This document shows, in pieces, positions 6,729-15,632 of a stretch of DNA of 64,000 nt; the first letter of the stretch is position 1, and each line of letters opens with the position of its first letter. The stretch is from Kineococcus terrestris. Lineage in GTDB: Bacteria > Actinomycetota > Actinomycetes > Actinomycetales > Kineococcaceae. The position numbers and the translations under genes are program-made. The stretch lies in assembly GCF_041020765.1 (NCBI RefSeq), contig NZ_JBEUEJ010000019.1; one strand, given 5' to 3'. The notes under the pieces are model-generated. The model was not told the DNA's origin and made no database searches. It was given only the letters and a program-made list of their open reading frames with translations.

Positions 6729-8168
6729 ATGACGTCGGCCGCGCGCACCTTCGCCGCGATCTCCTCTCCCGCACCACCTCCCGGGAACCCCGTCCGCCTG
6801 GAGCGGGCCGTCGTGCTGGGCGGCAGCGTCGCGGGCCTGCTCGCCGCGCGGGTGCTGGCCGAGCACGCCGAGCGCGTGGTCGTGGTCGAGCGCGACCCGC
6901 TGGACACCGGCCCGGTGGCGCGGCGCGGCGTCCCGCAGGGCCGGCAGGTGCACGCCCTGCTGCGCGGCGGCGCGCAGCAGCTGGAGCGGTGGTTCCCGGG
7001 TTTCGCCGACCGCGCGGTGGCGGCCGGCGCCCAGCGCGTCCTGCCCGCGCAGCAGGCGCTCTACGCCGACGGCGTCGGCAAGGCCGGTGTCTCGCAGGTG
7101 CTCTGCGCGACCCGGCCCTTCGTGGAGCACCAGGTGCGCGAGCTCGTGCGGGACCTGCCGAACGTCGAGTTCCGCACCGGGCGCGCCACCGGGCTGGAGG
7201 TCTCCGGCGGCGCGGTGCGGGCGGTGCGCGGGGAGTCCGGCGGGGTGGGGTTCCGCGAGCCGGGCGACCTCGTCGTCGACGCCAGCGGGCGCGCCAGCCG
7301 CGTCCCCGACCAGCTCGCCGCGGCCGGCTGGGACGCGCCGCCGCTGACGCGGCAGGCCACCGGCATCGACTACGCGACCGCGCTGTTCCGGCGGCCGCCC
7401 GGTCAGCACGACGAGCACGGGGTGCGGGTGGCGGCGGCGCTCGTGAGCCCCGGCACCGGCAGCGTCCTGGGCGGTGGCGCGTTCACCCCGGTCGAGGGGG
7501 ACCGGTGGATCGTCCTGCTGGCCGGTTACGGCACCCGCCCGGGCGGCACCGCCGAGGAGTTCGTCCGGCTCTGCCGCCGCGACCTGCCCGCGCCGTTCGG
7601 GCGGGTCGCGTCGAACGAGCTGCTCGGCGACGTCGTCACCCACCACCAGGGTGACAGCCGCCGCCGGGACTGGACCGCGGCCGCGCGCCTGCCCGCGCGG
7701 CTGCTGGCCGTGGGGGACGCGGTGTCCTCGTTCAACCCGGTGTACGGGCAGGGGATGTCCTCGGCGGCCCTGCACGCGTCCTGCCTGTCGGCGTTCCTGC
7801 GCTCCGGCGCCGACCTCGACGACCCGGCCCGCCGCTTCTTCGCGCTGCAGCGGGTGGTGGTGGACGCGGCGTGGACGGTGTCCACCGGCGGCGACCGCGC
7901 CCGCACCGGCGTCCCGCCGCGCGGCCCGGAACGCCTGGCCGCCGGCCTGCTCGGCCTCGTCGTCGACGCCACGGTCGTCGACCCCGTGGTGGCACGCGCC
8001 TTCGACGACGTCACGCAGATGGTCGAGCACCCCGCGACGCTGCTGTCGCCGGGCGTCGTGTGGCGCTCGCTGCGGGCGCGGCGCCTGCCCCGCCCCCGAC
8101 CCGTCCCGCCGCTGGAACCCGCGGTCCTGCCCGGGCCCACGGCGCTCCCGGCGCGCGGGGCGGGGTGA
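6729..8168 (+). CDS. FAD-dependent oxidoreductase (monooxygenase-like, 479 aa)
   Basis: N-terminal FAD-binding Rossmann motif AVVLGGSVAGLLAARVL at about residues 32-48, then an acidic VVVVERD strand end; the second FAD motif LAVGDAVSSFNPVYGQGMS lies about residue 335. This order is typical of the aromatic hydroxylase/geranylgeranyl reductase-like flavoprotein group (2-polyprenyl-6-methoxyphenol hydroxylase fold). The N-terminal 25 residues and the Pro/Arg-rich C-terminus are extensions. ATG 6729 follows GGAGGGGGAG. Single gene between a PhyH gene and a convergent two-component system. Substrate unknown. Confidence 0.82.
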   Translation: MTSAARTFAAISSPAPPPGNPVRLERAVVLGGSVAGLLAARVLAEHAERVVVVERDPLDTGPVARRGVPQGRQVHALLRGGAQQLERWFPGFADRAVAAGAQRVLPAQQALYADGVGKAGVSQVLCATRPFVEHQVRELVRDLPNVEFRTGRATGLEVSGGAVRAVRGESGGVGFREPGDLVVDASGRASRVPDQLAAAGWDAPPLTRQATGIDYATALFRRPPGQHDEHGVRVAAALVSPGTGSVLGGGAFTPVEGDRWIVLLAGYGTRPGGTAEEFVRLCRRDLPAPFGRVASNELLGDVVTHHQGDSRRRDWTAAARLPARLLAVGDAVSSFNPVYGQGMSSAALHASCLSAFLRSGADLDDPARRFFALQRVVVDAAWTVSTGGDRARTGVPPRGPERLAAGLLGLVVDATVVDPVVARAFDDVTQMVEHPATLLSPGVVWRSLRARRLPRPRPVPPLEPAVLPGPTALPARGAG

Positions 8169-8213
8169 ACCCTCACGGGTGCGCGCGGTCGCGGCCGACG
8201 GTCCCCGCGCGGG

Positions 8214-8894
8214 TCAGCGGCCGACGAGCCCGTTGTCGTGGGCCAGGACGACGGCCTGGACGCGGTCGCGGAGCCCGAGCTTGGTGAGGATGCCGGTGAC
8301 GTGCGACTTCACGGTCGTCTCCGCCAGGTGCAGCTCACGGCCGATCTCCGCGTTCGAGGCGCCCCGCGCGAGCACCAGGAGGACGTCCAGCTCCCGGGGC
8401 GTCAGCGCGTCCAGCCCCGGTGCCCGCGGACGCTGCCCGGCGGGCGGGTGGGCGACGTAGCTCTCCGCCAGGCGCTGCACCACGCTGGGTGCGAGCTGGA
8501 GCTCGCCCGAGGAGCACGCCCGGACGGCGCGCACGAGCTCCGAGGGCGGCGCCGTCTTCAGGAGGAACCCGGACGCGCCCGCCCGCAGCGCCCGGAACAC
8601 GTACTCGTCCAGGTCGAACGTCGTCAGCACCAGCACGCGGGTCGCCGGGCCGTCCGCGAGGATCCGGTCGATCGCGCTCAGGCCGTCCCCGCCGGGCATC
8701 TGCACGTCCAGCAGGACCACGTCGGGGCGCAGCTCCCGCGCGGCGCGCACCGACGACGGCCCGTCGGCGGCCTGCCCGACGACGCGCACCCCGTCGGCGG
8801 CGCCGAGGAGCGCCACGAGACCGGCGCGCAGCACCTCGTGGTCGTCGACCACCAGCACCCGCAGCGCGCCGCCGCTGCCCGCGGGGGCGCTCAC
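8214..8894 (-). CDS. NarL/FixJ-type response regulator (226 aa)
   Basis: Receiver domain (RVLVVDDHE; phospho-acceptor Asp about 63 in LLDVQMP; conserved Thr in LVLTTFD; Lys in FLLKTAPP) followed by a LuxR-type HTH (LTPRELDVLLVLARG, ASNAEIGRELHLAETTVKSHV, TKLGLRDRVQAV). The GTG start overlaps the stop of the upstream kinase gene in a GTGA, implying coupled translation and a cognate pair. Targets unknown; nothing adjacent is an obvious target other than the divergently placed membrane protein upstream of the kinase. Confidence 0.93.
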   Translation of the reverse strand: MSAPAGSGGALRVLVVDDHEVLRAGLVALLGAADGVRVVGQAADGPSSVRAARELRPDVVLLDVQMPGGDGLSAIDRILADGPATRVLVLTTFDLDEYVFRALRAGASGFLLKTAPPSELVRAVRACSSGELQLAPSVVQRLAESYVAHPPAGQRPRAPGLDALTPRELDVLLVLARGASNAEIGRELHLAETTVKSHVTGILTKLGLRDRVQAVVLAHDNGLVGR

Positions 8895-10507
8895 GCCCCG
8901 ACCTCCGCGGGCAGCCGGGCCCGCACGCGGAAACCCCGTCCGCCGGGACCGGGGCCCGTCTCCAGCCGGCCGCCGACGCGCTCGACGCGTTCGGCGAGCC
9001 CGACGAGGCCGTAGCCGCGGCGCGCGCCCGCACCCCGCCCCGGCCCGTCGTCCACGACGTCCACCAGGACCTCGCCCGGCCGGGTGGTGACCTCCACGGC
9101 GACCGACGAGCCGGGGGCGTGGCGCGCGACGTTCGTCAGGGACTCCTGGACGACCCGGTAGACGACGGTCGTCAGCGCCGCCCCCACCCCGGGCCCCAGC
9201 GGCTGCACGGTCAGGGAGACGTCCAGCCCCGCGCCGCGCACGCGCTCGACGAGGGCCGTCACGTCGCCCGGGCCGTGCTCCACGGCGCCCGGTGGTGCCG
9301 GGGACCCCAGCGCTCCGCGGTCGATGACCGCCGTGAGCTCGTCCAGCTCCCCGAGGGTCTCCGCCGTCGTGCGCCGCACGACGTCCAGGGAGGCGCGGGC
9401 CGCCGCCGGGTCCTGCTCCCGCAGCGCCTCGGCCGCGCCGGAGTGGACCACGACGACCCCCACCGCGCTGGAGACGAGGTCGTGCAGGTCGCGCGCGACG
9501 CTGAGGCGCTGCGCGCGCACCGCCTCCTCCGTCGCCCGCGCCAGCTGGTCCGCGCGCTCGCCGGCGCGCCGGCGCGCCCGCTGACCGCTGCGCGTCGCGC
9601 CGCGGACCGCGAGGCCGCCGGCGGCGCTGCCCACGAGGGCGACGACGACGACCGGTGCGTTCGACGGGTCGTCCGCGGCGAGGGAGGCGCCCGTCCCGGC
9701 CAGCAGGAGGACCACTCCCGCCAGGCCCTCGGGGAGGCGCTCCTGCCGCGCCGCGCAGGCCCAGGCCAGGACCCCCACGACCGCCAGGACCCACAGGCCG
9801 GGGGAGACGGGCGAGCCGGTGAGGTGCCCGGCGGTGAACACCCCTCCGCACGCGGCCGCCCCCAGCGACGGCCGCGCCCGCCGCGCCAGGACCGTCCCCG
9901 CCGCCAGCGCGGTCAGCGCGGCCCCCGCCGCGCCTCCGGCGACCTGCACGCCGTAGAGGGTCCGCTCGGCCAGCGCCAGCGCCACCAGCGCCGCGGCCAG
10001 CGGCACGTCCCCGCGCGGGAGCGCCGTCGCGGGCGCCGGGCCCGCCACCGCGGCGGGGTCCGCCTGCTCGGACTCCCGCAGGAGCCCGAGCAGGCGCCGC
10101 AGCTCCAGCGCCGCCCGCTCGCCCTCGGCCTGGACCTCCCGCAGCGCCGGGCGGGGGTCGCGGTCCCAGTCCCGCTGCGCCACCTCGGCCGAGGCGGTCA
10201 TCCGCAGGACGGCCGAGCGGACCACGGCCTCGATGTCCGCCGCGAGCCGCCCGCGCTCCACGACGACCGCCCGCCGGGCCACCTCCTCCGCGGAGGTCCC
10301 CGCCAGCCGGCGCGCCCGCCCGCGCTCGTCCAGCGCCCGCGCCCCCGCCCGCAGCGCCAGTCGCAGCAGCGTGAGGAGGCCGGCGAGCAGGCAGGCCCCG
10401 AAGACCACGTCCCACGGGGCGGAGGCCGCCGGGTCGAGCGCGACCCCCGCGGCGGCCCCCGCCACCGAGACGCCCACGACCAGGGCGTGCCCGCCCCGAG
10501 ACCCCAT
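8891..10507 (-). CDS. NarL-type sensor histidine kinase with duplicated dimerisation region (538 aa)
   Basis: The C-terminal module is a HisKA_3 domain with phospho-accepting His in VARDLHDLVSSAVG (about 342) and an HATPase (VVQESLTNVARHA, VDDGPG, YGLVGLAERV). Before it lie about six hydrophobic segments (residues 150-280). Unusually, residues about 83-145 repeat a HisKA_3 pattern (ERGRLAADIEAVV to LELRRLLGLLRE) but have Glu (about 93) where the phospho-His should be. ATG 10507 is the first start with the TM-type N-terminus. Overlaps the response-regulator gene by four bases. Signal unknown. Confidence 0.88.
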   Translation of the reverse strand: MGSRGGHALVVGVSVAGAAAGVALDPAASAPWDVVFGACLLAGLLTLLRLALRAGARALDERGRARRLAGTSAEEVARRAVVVERGRLAADIEAVVRSAVLRMTASAEVAQRDWDRDPRPALREVQAEGERAALELRRLLGLLRESEQADPAAVAGPAPATALPRGDVPLAAALVALALAERTLYGVQVAGGAAGAALTALAAGTVLARRARPSLGAAACGGVFTAGHLTGSPVSPGLWVLAVVGVLAWACAARQERLPEGLAGVVLLLAGTGASLAADDPSNAPVVVVALVGSAAGGLAVRGATRSGQRARRRAGERADQLARATEEAVRAQRLSVARDLHDLVSSAVGVVVVHSGAAEALREQDPAAARASLDVVRRTTAETLGELDELTAVIDRGALGSPAPPGAVEHGPGDVTALVERVRGAGLDVSLTVQPLGPGVGAALTTVVYRVVQESLTNVARHAPGSSVAVEVTTRPGEVLVDVVDDGPGRGAGARRGYGLVGLAERVERVGGRLETGPGPGGRGFRVRARLPAEVGA

Positions 10508-10627
10508 CCGGCGACGGTAGCCAGCCCCGGTCGCCCCGCGCCTCCTCCTCGAGGAGGAGGCCGGTCCCGACGTCGCGCAGCACGACCGTGTCCGCCGCGG
10601 ACGAGGCGGCCGGGGCGCGCGCCCGCC

Positions 10628-10633
10628 TAGCGT
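10628..10633 (+). promoter_or_regulatory. Probable -10 box of membrane protein gene
   Basis: TAGCGT 52 bases before the GTG at 10686, pointing away from the two-component operon. Confidence 0.4.
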
Positions 10634-10685
10634 CCGCGGGACAGACGGCCGGCTCCGGGCCGCCGTCCAGGACCGGGAGAAGATC

Positions 10686-11294
10686 GTGGACGCACTCGGA
10701 CGGGCTGCCCTCACCGCAGCGGTCTGCGCCTCCGCCGTCGCCGTCGGGGACGCCGTCGTGCTCGGCCTGACCGGCGACAACCTCGTCGACGACGACTCGG
10801 TGCGCTGGTGGTCGGGCGTCGTGGACGTCGTCCACGCGGCGGCCTACGCGCTGCTCGCGGCCGGTCTCGTCCGCGCGGGCGCCGCCGCCGACGCCGGCTC
10901 GCGCGCCCGCCGGGTGCTGCGGCGGGTGGTCACCGCGGCGCTGGTGGTGCTCGCCATCTGCTTCGCGGTCGGCGCCGTCGCCGGCGGTGCTCCGGCGCTG
11001 CTGGAGGTCCCCGGCGGGACGGCGTTCCTGCTGCTGTTCCTGGCCGGCGCGGTGCTGGGGGTGACGCTGCTGCGCGTGCCCGGGGCCGGGACGGCGGGCG
11101 CGCTGATGGCCGCGCCGGTGCTCCTGCTGGGACTGGCCGTCGCGGCCGGCGCGCTGGCCCCCCGGTGGGCGCACCCCGGGTACGCCGAAGCCGCCCTGTA
11201 CGTCGGCCTCGCGCTGCTCGGCGCCCGCCGCGCGGACGCGGTCGTCGCGGGCCGCGGCGCCGCGACCCTCAGGAACCCGGCAGCAGCACCGTGA
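10686..11294 (+). CDS. Small integral membrane protein (202 aa)
   Basis: Five or so hydrophobic segments (about residues 5-25, 45-65, 80-105, 115-135, 140-190) and Ala/Leu/Val-rich composition; no catalytic motif or family recognised. The GTG start follows GGAGAAGATC. It is divergent from the sensor kinase gene and may be a target of that system; its 3' end overlaps the end of the convergent alcohol dehydrogenase gene by 26 bases. Function unknown. Confidence 0.68.
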   Translation: MDALGRAALTAAVCASAVAVGDAVVLGLTGDNLVDDDSVRWWSGVVDVVHAAAYALLAAGLVRAGAAADAGSRARRVLRRVVTAALVVLAICFAVGAVAGGAPALLEVPGGTAFLLLFLAGAVLGVTLLRVPGAGTAGALMAAPVLLLGLAVAAGALAPRWAHPGYAEAALYVGLALLGARRADAVVAGRGAATLRNPAAAP

Positions 11295-12306
11295 CCCCGG
11301 CGGCGGCGGCCGTGCCCACCTCCGCGAGCGCCCGGGGCCCGTCGGCCAGCGGCAGTTCCCGCGTCACCAGCTCCGCCAGCGGGAACGCGCCGCCGTCGAC
11401 GAGCTCCAGCAGCCGCGGGTAGTCGTGGGCGGCCATCCCGTGGCTGCCCAGCACCCGCAGCTCGAACGCGACGACGCGGTCCATGGGCACCAGCGGGCGC
11501 CCGGACGCCGCGGGCAGCAACCCGACCTGCACGTGCCGCCCGCGCCGGCGCAGGGACCGCACCGACGCCTCGCACGTGGCCGCCAGGCCCACCGCGTCCA
11601 GGGAGGCGTGCGCGCCGCCGCCGGTCAGCTCGGTGACGGCCTCCACGACGTCGACGGCGGCCGGGTCCACGACGTGCGCGGCGCCGAAGCGGCCGGCCAG
11701 CTCCCGCGCCGCGGGCGAGGGGTCGCTGGCGACCACGCGCGCCCCGCACGCGGCGGCCACCGCGACGGCGGACAGGCCCACCCCGCCGCAGCCGTGCACG
11801 GCGACGGTCTCCCCGGCGCGCACCTGCGCGACGTCCACGACGGCGCGGAACGCCGTCGCCACCCGGCAGCCCAGCGCCGCGGCGGACGCGGCGGGGCGCT
11901 CTCCGAGGGTGACGAGGTTCGTGTCGGCGTGGTCCAGGGCGACGAGCTCCGCGAACGAGCCCCACCCGGTGAAACCCGGCTGGGTCTGCTCGCGGCACAC
12001 CTGCTGCTGCCCGGCCGCGCACTCCGGGCACGTCCCGCACGCGGTGACGAACGGCGTCGTCACCCGGTCCCCGGCGCGCCAGCGGCGCACGTCGCGCCCG
12101 GCGGCGACGACCCGACCGGCCAGCTCGTGCCCGGGCACGTGCGGCAGGACGACGTCCTCGTCGTGGCCCTGCCAGGCGTGCCAGTCGCTGCGGCACACCC
12201 CGGTCGCCTCGACGGCGACGACCACGCCGTGCGGGGCGGGGGAGGGGTCGGGCACCTCGGCCACGCGGGCCGGGGCGCCGAAACCCTCGACGAGGACCGC
12301 GCGCAC
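11269..12306 (-). CDS. Zinc-dependent alcohol dehydrogenase (MDR family, 345 aa)
   Basis: Medium-chain dehydrogenase/reductase. Catalytic zinc ligands: Cys in TGVCRSDWHAW, HE pair in VPGHELAGRVV, later Cys in LGCRVATAFRA. Structural zinc site: CGTCPECAAGQQQVC. NAD(P)-binding Rossmann motif VHGCGGVGLSAV. The substrate-binding part fits secondary or branched alcohol dehydrogenases, exact substrate unknown. Its GTG start lies one base beyond the purB stop, so it is probably cotranscribed and translationally coupled to purB, an odd functional pairing. Confidence 0.9.
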   Translation of the reverse strand: MRAVLVEGFGAPARVAEVPDPSPAPHGVVVAVEATGVCRSDWHAWQGHDEDVVLPHVPGHELAGRVVAAGRDVRRWRAGDRVTTPFVTACGTCPECAAGQQQVCREQTQPGFTGWGSFAELVALDHADTNLVTLGERPAASAAALGCRVATAFRAVVDVAQVRAGETVAVHGCGGVGLSAVAVAAACGARVVASDPSPAARELAGRFGAAHVVDPAAVDVVEAVTELTGGGAHASLDAVGLAATCEASVRSLRRRGRHVQVGLLPAASGRPLVPMDRVVAFELRVLGSHGMAAHDYPRLLELVDGGAFPLAELVTRELPLADGPRALAEVGTAAAAGVTVLLPGS

Positions 12307-12307
12307 G

Positions 12308-13738
12308 TCAGCCGCGGGGTGCGTCGAGGACGTCCACCAGCGCGGCCGCGTCGCCCGTGTACGCGCCGGGGGTCAGGTCCGCCAGGCGCGCGGCCTCGTC
12401 GGCGGGCAGGCCGAGACCGGCGACGAACTCGCGCAGCTTGGCCTGGTCGACCCTGCGCCCGCGGGTGAGCTCCTTGAGCCGCTCGTACGGCTCGGGCAGC
12501 CCGTGCACGCGCATCACCGACTGCACGGCCTCGCCGAGCACCTCCCACGTGGCGTCCAGGTCGGCGGCCAGCGCCTGCGGCACCGCGTCCAGCCCGGCCA
12601 GTCCCTTGCGGGCGTTCTCCACCGCCAGCAGCGAGTGCCCGAACGCGACACCGATGTTGCGCTGCATCGAGGAGTCCGTCAGGTCGCGCTGCAGGCGCGA
12701 GGTCGTCAGCGTCTCCTCCAGCACCCGGAACAGCCCGCCGGAGACCTCCAGGTTCGCCTCGGCGTTCTCGAACCGGATGGGGTTCACCTTGTGCGGCATC
12801 GTCGAGGACCCCACGGTGCCCTGCCCGCGCACCTGCGCGAAGTACCCGTAGGAGATGTACGTCCAGACGTCGGTGCACAGGTTGTGCAGCACGCGGCCGT
12901 AGCGGGCGACGTCGGCGTACAGCTCCGCCTGCCAGTCGTGCGACTCGATCTGCGTCGTCAGCGGGTTCCACGTCAGGCCCAGGGAGGTGACGAACTCGCG
13001 CGAGACGGCCGGCCAGTCGGTGCCGGGAACGGCGGCGCGGTGCGCGGCGTAGGTGCCGGTGGCGCCGTTGAACTTGCCCAGGTACTCCGCGCGCGCCACG
13101 CGGTCCAGCTGGCGGCGCAGGCGGTGCGCCAGGACCGCGAGCTCCTTGCCGAGGGTGGTGGGGGTGGCCGGCTGCCCGTGGGTGCGGGCCAGCATCGGCA
13201 GGTCGCGCAGCTCGTGCGCCATCCGCGCCACGTCGTCGGCCAGCGCGCTCGCCGCGGGCAGCCACACCAGGCGCACGGCGTCGCGCACCATCAGCGCGTA
13301 GGAGAGGTTGTTGACGTCCTCGCTGGTGCAGAACAGGTGCGTGAGCTCGGCGACGTCGGCCAGCGACGTGCCCTCCAGCCGCCGCTTGACCCAGTACTCC
13401 ACGGCCTTGACGTCGTGCACGGTGACGCGCTCGATCTCGGCGAGCTCGGCCACGGCCGCGGCGTCGAACGCCAGCGGCAGGGAGCGCAGGAACGCCACCT
13501 CGTCGCCCGTCAGGCGCCGCACGCCGGGCACGACGTCGTGGGTGCCCAGGTGCACCAGCCACTCGACCTCGACGTGCACGCGGCGGCGGTTCAGCGCCGC
13601 CTCGGACAGGTGCTCGGCCAGCGGGGCGACGGAGCGCCGGTAGCGGCCGTCGAGGGGGCCGAGGGCGGGTCCGCCGAGGTCGGCGGGCCGCGGGTCGGTC
13701 GGGACGTCGGCGGTGGTGGGCTCCGTCACGCGCGTCAT
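12308..13738 (-). CDS. purB: Adenylosuccinate lyase
   Basis: 476-residue member of the fumarase/aspartase superfamily. It cleaves SAICAR to AICAR and adenylosuccinate to AMP in purine synthesis. The signature loop GSSTMPHKVNPIRFENAEA with the catalytic Ser is intact, as are HGQPATPTT, TSEDVNNLSY and the N-terminal GPLDGRYRRSVAPL. Length and motifs match the E. coli-type PurB rather than the shorter Bacillus type. The ATG at 13738 is preceded by a weak site only; an unconserved N-terminal 25 residues may be an extension. Followed in the same direction by the alcohol dehydrogenase. Confidence 0.95.
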   Translation of the reverse strand: MTRVTEPTTADVPTDPRPADLGGPALGPLDGRYRRSVAPLAEHLSEAALNRRRVHVEVEWLVHLGTHDVVPGVRRLTGDEVAFLRSLPLAFDAAAVAELAEIERVTVHDVKAVEYWVKRRLEGTSLADVAELTHLFCTSEDVNNLSYALMVRDAVRLVWLPAASALADDVARMAHELRDLPMLARTHGQPATPTTLGKELAVLAHRLRRQLDRVARAEYLGKFNGATGTYAAHRAAVPGTDWPAVSREFVTSLGLTWNPLTTQIESHDWQAELYADVARYGRVLHNLCTDVWTYISYGYFAQVRGQGTVGSSTMPHKVNPIRFENAEANLEVSGGLFRVLEETLTTSRLQRDLTDSSMQRNIGVAFGHSLLAVENARKGLAGLDAVPQALAADLDATWEVLGEAVQSVMRVHGLPEPYERLKELTRGRRVDQAKLREFVAGLGLPADEAARLADLTPGAYTGDAAALVDVLDAPRG

Positions 13739-13814
13739 GGTCCCACGCGGGCCGGGGCGCCCCCGCCGCCCGGGCGGCCCGTCGGGGGCCGTCCGGGCCG
13801 CGCTCGGGCCCCGC

Positions 13815-14015
13815 TCAGGCCTTGTCGACCGAGGACTCCTTGTGGGCGGCCTCCTTGCCGGACTTGTCGCTCTCCACGACGACCTGCGGGTCGTCGTCGG
13901 AGGCCCGGCGCTGCTTGCCGTCCAGCTCGAAGTCGTCGGTCTTCCGGTCCACGACCTCCCCCTCGGTCTTGCCCTGGGAGGTGTTCCACTCGACGTGGTC
14001 GCCCTTCTTCACCAT
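13815..14015 (-). CDS. DUF2945 / hypervirulence-associated TUDOR-domain protein (66 aa)
   Basis: Small soluble protein beginning MVKKGDHVEWNTSQGKTEGE, the hallmark of the DUF2945 (HVA1) family: an SH3/TUDOR-like barrel seen widely in bacteria and fungi, with no settled biochemical role. The C-terminal third is charged (Asp/Glu/Lys/Ser-rich) and probably disordered. Between purB and the MOSC gene on the same strand, with more than 50 bases on either side, so probably transcribed alone. Confidence 0.82.
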   Translation of the reverse strand: MVKKGDHVEWNTSQGKTEGEVVDRKTDDFELDGKQRRASDDDPQVVVESDKSGKEAAHKESSVDKA

Positions 14016-14067
14016 GGACCCACCCTGGCGCCGCCCACCCCGGTGCGCACCCCGGCGCGGGCGGGCT

Positions 14068-14667
14068 TCACGGCAGCGGTACCCGCCGCAGGACGGCCTC
14101 CCCGGCGCGGGCGGCGTCCAGCGGCACGGACGAGCGCAGCGTCGCCGGCCCGCGCGACAGGCGCCCGCTCGTGAGCGGCGTGCAGCGCAGCCCGCCGCGC
14201 CCGCGCAGCGCCCGGTGCGCGCCGGGGGCGACCACCCGGTCCATCCACGCGCACGGGTTCGCCGGGCGTCCGCCGTGGAAGAGCACCGACCCGGCCGCCG
14301 TCTCGAGCAGGAAGTCCGTGCCGCGCAGCGGGTCCAGCTCCAGCCCGCGCACCACGAGGTTGCGCCGCGCCAGCAGCGGGTCGGGCACGGCGCCCAGCCG
14401 CAGGTCCGCGGCGACCGCCTCCCACGCCTCCACCGCCAGGAACGTGACGGCGGCGTCCATGTGCGCGGCCTTGCCGAAGAACCGGTCCCCGACGATCCCC
14501 TTGCCCGCCACCACCTCCACCTCGTCGGCGTCGGTGGTCGGCACGTCGGCGGCCCCGTCGCGGGGACGGCCGAAGTAGGCGTGCTCGGGCGAGACGAGCA
14601 GGTGCAGCAGCTCCACCCGCGCCGCGTGCGGCAGCTCGGCCGCGGCCGGGTGCCCGGCGGCGTTCAC
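14068..14667 (-). CDS. MOSC domain-containing protein (199 aa)
   Basis: MOSC (molybdenum cofactor sulfurase C-terminal) fold: opening ELLHLLVSPEHAYFGRP, the VVAGKGIVGDRFFGK strand-loop, RNLVVRGLELDPLRG, and the conserved Cys in GGRPANPCAWMDRVV near the end. Family members bind a sulfur or Moco group on that Cys. The GTG start overlaps the stop of the kinase gene in GTGA, so the two are coupled. A specific role is not established. Confidence 0.82.
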   Translation of the reverse strand: MNAAGHPAAAELPHAARVELLHLLVSPEHAYFGRPRDGAADVPTTDADEVEVVAGKGIVGDRFFGKAAHMDAAVTFLAVEAWEAVAADLRLGAVPDPLLARRNLVVRGLELDPLRGTDFLLETAAGSVLFHGGRPANPCAWMDRVVAPGAHRALRGRGGLRCTPLTSGRLSRGPATLRSSVPLDAARAGEAVLRRVPLP

Positions 14668-15467
14668 AGCGCCGCGCAGGCGCTCGCCGCGCGCACGGCC
14701 TGCGCCGCGTACCCGCCGCCGAACAGGACGGTGTGCACCAGCAGCGGGTGCAGCTGGTGCAGCGGCACCCGCTCGCGCCAGCCGTCCGGGGTGCCGGCGG
14801 CCTCCGCGTGCGCGGCCAGGACGCGGTCCAGGTGCGGGGCGCCGAACAGCGCCAGCATCGCCAGGTCCGTCTCCGGGTGCCCGCCGTGCGCGGCCGGGTC
14901 GATGAGCACCGCGCCGCCCGCCGACCACAGCACGTTGCCCGACCACAGGTCCCCGTGCAGCCGCGCCGGGCGCTCGCCGCCGGCGACCAGGGCCCCGTCG
15001 CCGTCCTCCAGCCGGGCGCAGACCCGCTCCACGACCGCGACGTCGTCGGCGTCCAGGGCGCCCGCGTCGCGCGCGGCGCGCAGGTACGGCTGCAGCCGGT
15101 GCCGGGCGTAGAAGGCGCCCCAGGGCAGGTCCTCGCCCTCGCGCGTCATCGGCAGCCGCAGCGCCGCGATCCACGCGTCGCCCTCCACCCCGGGCGGGGG
15201 CGCGCCGAAGCGGGGCGCGCCGGCGGCGTGCGTGCGGGCCAGGTCCCGCCCGAAGCGCTCGGCGGCGGCCGGGGTGGCCCGGGTCTCGACGACCCGGTCG
15301 AGGACGAGCTCGTCCTCGTCCACCGCGTGCACCCGCACCACGGCCGCGCCGCCCGCGGCGGCCAGCCAGCGCAGCCCGGCGGCCTCGGCGGCCAGCGCGC
15401 CCGGGGCGCGGTGCGCGGCGGGCAGCCGCTTGACGTGCAGGTCCGGGCTCGCGCTCACGGCGCCCAT
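14664..15467 (-). CDS. Fructosamine kinase family protein (267 aa)
   Basis: Aminoglycoside phosphotransferase/fructosamine-3-kinase fold. Visible motifs: the catalytic loop RLHGDLWSGNVLW (Asp and Asn), the metal-binding LIDPAAHGGHPETDLAML, and the shortened N-lobe lysine segment HVKRLPAAHR. Family members phosphorylate ketosamine adducts on amines, a protein deglycation role; bacterial forms may act on small ketosamines. ATG 15467 chosen over GTG 15458. Four-base overlap with the MOSC gene downstream. Confidence 0.87.
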   Translation of the reverse strand: MGAVSASPDLHVKRLPAAHRAPGALAAEAAGLRWLAAAGGAAVVRVHAVDEDELVLDRVVETRATPAAAERFGRDLARTHAAGAPRFGAPPPGVEGDAWIAALRLPMTREGEDLPWGAFYARHRLQPYLRAARDAGALDADDVAVVERVCARLEDGDGALVAGGERPARLHGDLWSGNVLWSAGGAVLIDPAAHGGHPETDLAMLALFGAPHLDRVLAAHAEAAGTPDGWRERVPLHQLHPLLVHTVLFGGGYAAQAVRAASACAAL

Positions 15468-15581
15468 GCTGCCCGGCGCCGCCCGCTGCCGCCCGGTCGC
15501 GCCGCGGGACCCACAGGCCGGCCCGGTCCCGCCCGTCCACAGGCCGCGACCGCGGGCGGAGTCCCGCACCGGCCCGCTGCC

Positions 15582-15587
15582 TAGCGT
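15582..15587 (+). promoter_or_regulatory. Probable -10 box of the WXG100-lipase operon
   Basis: TAGCGT about 46 bases before the ATG at 15633, divergent from the kinase/MOSC pair. Confidence 0.45.
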
Positions 15588-15632
15588 CCCGCGGGTGTCG
15601 GGACCGGGTCGGGGTGCGGGAGGTGCGGGCGG

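Noticed and set aside
11483..14578. 1031-codon plus-strand frame opposite adh, purB and the MOSC gene
   Set aside because: Composition is reversed-complement low complexity; real genes on the minus strand have full motifs.
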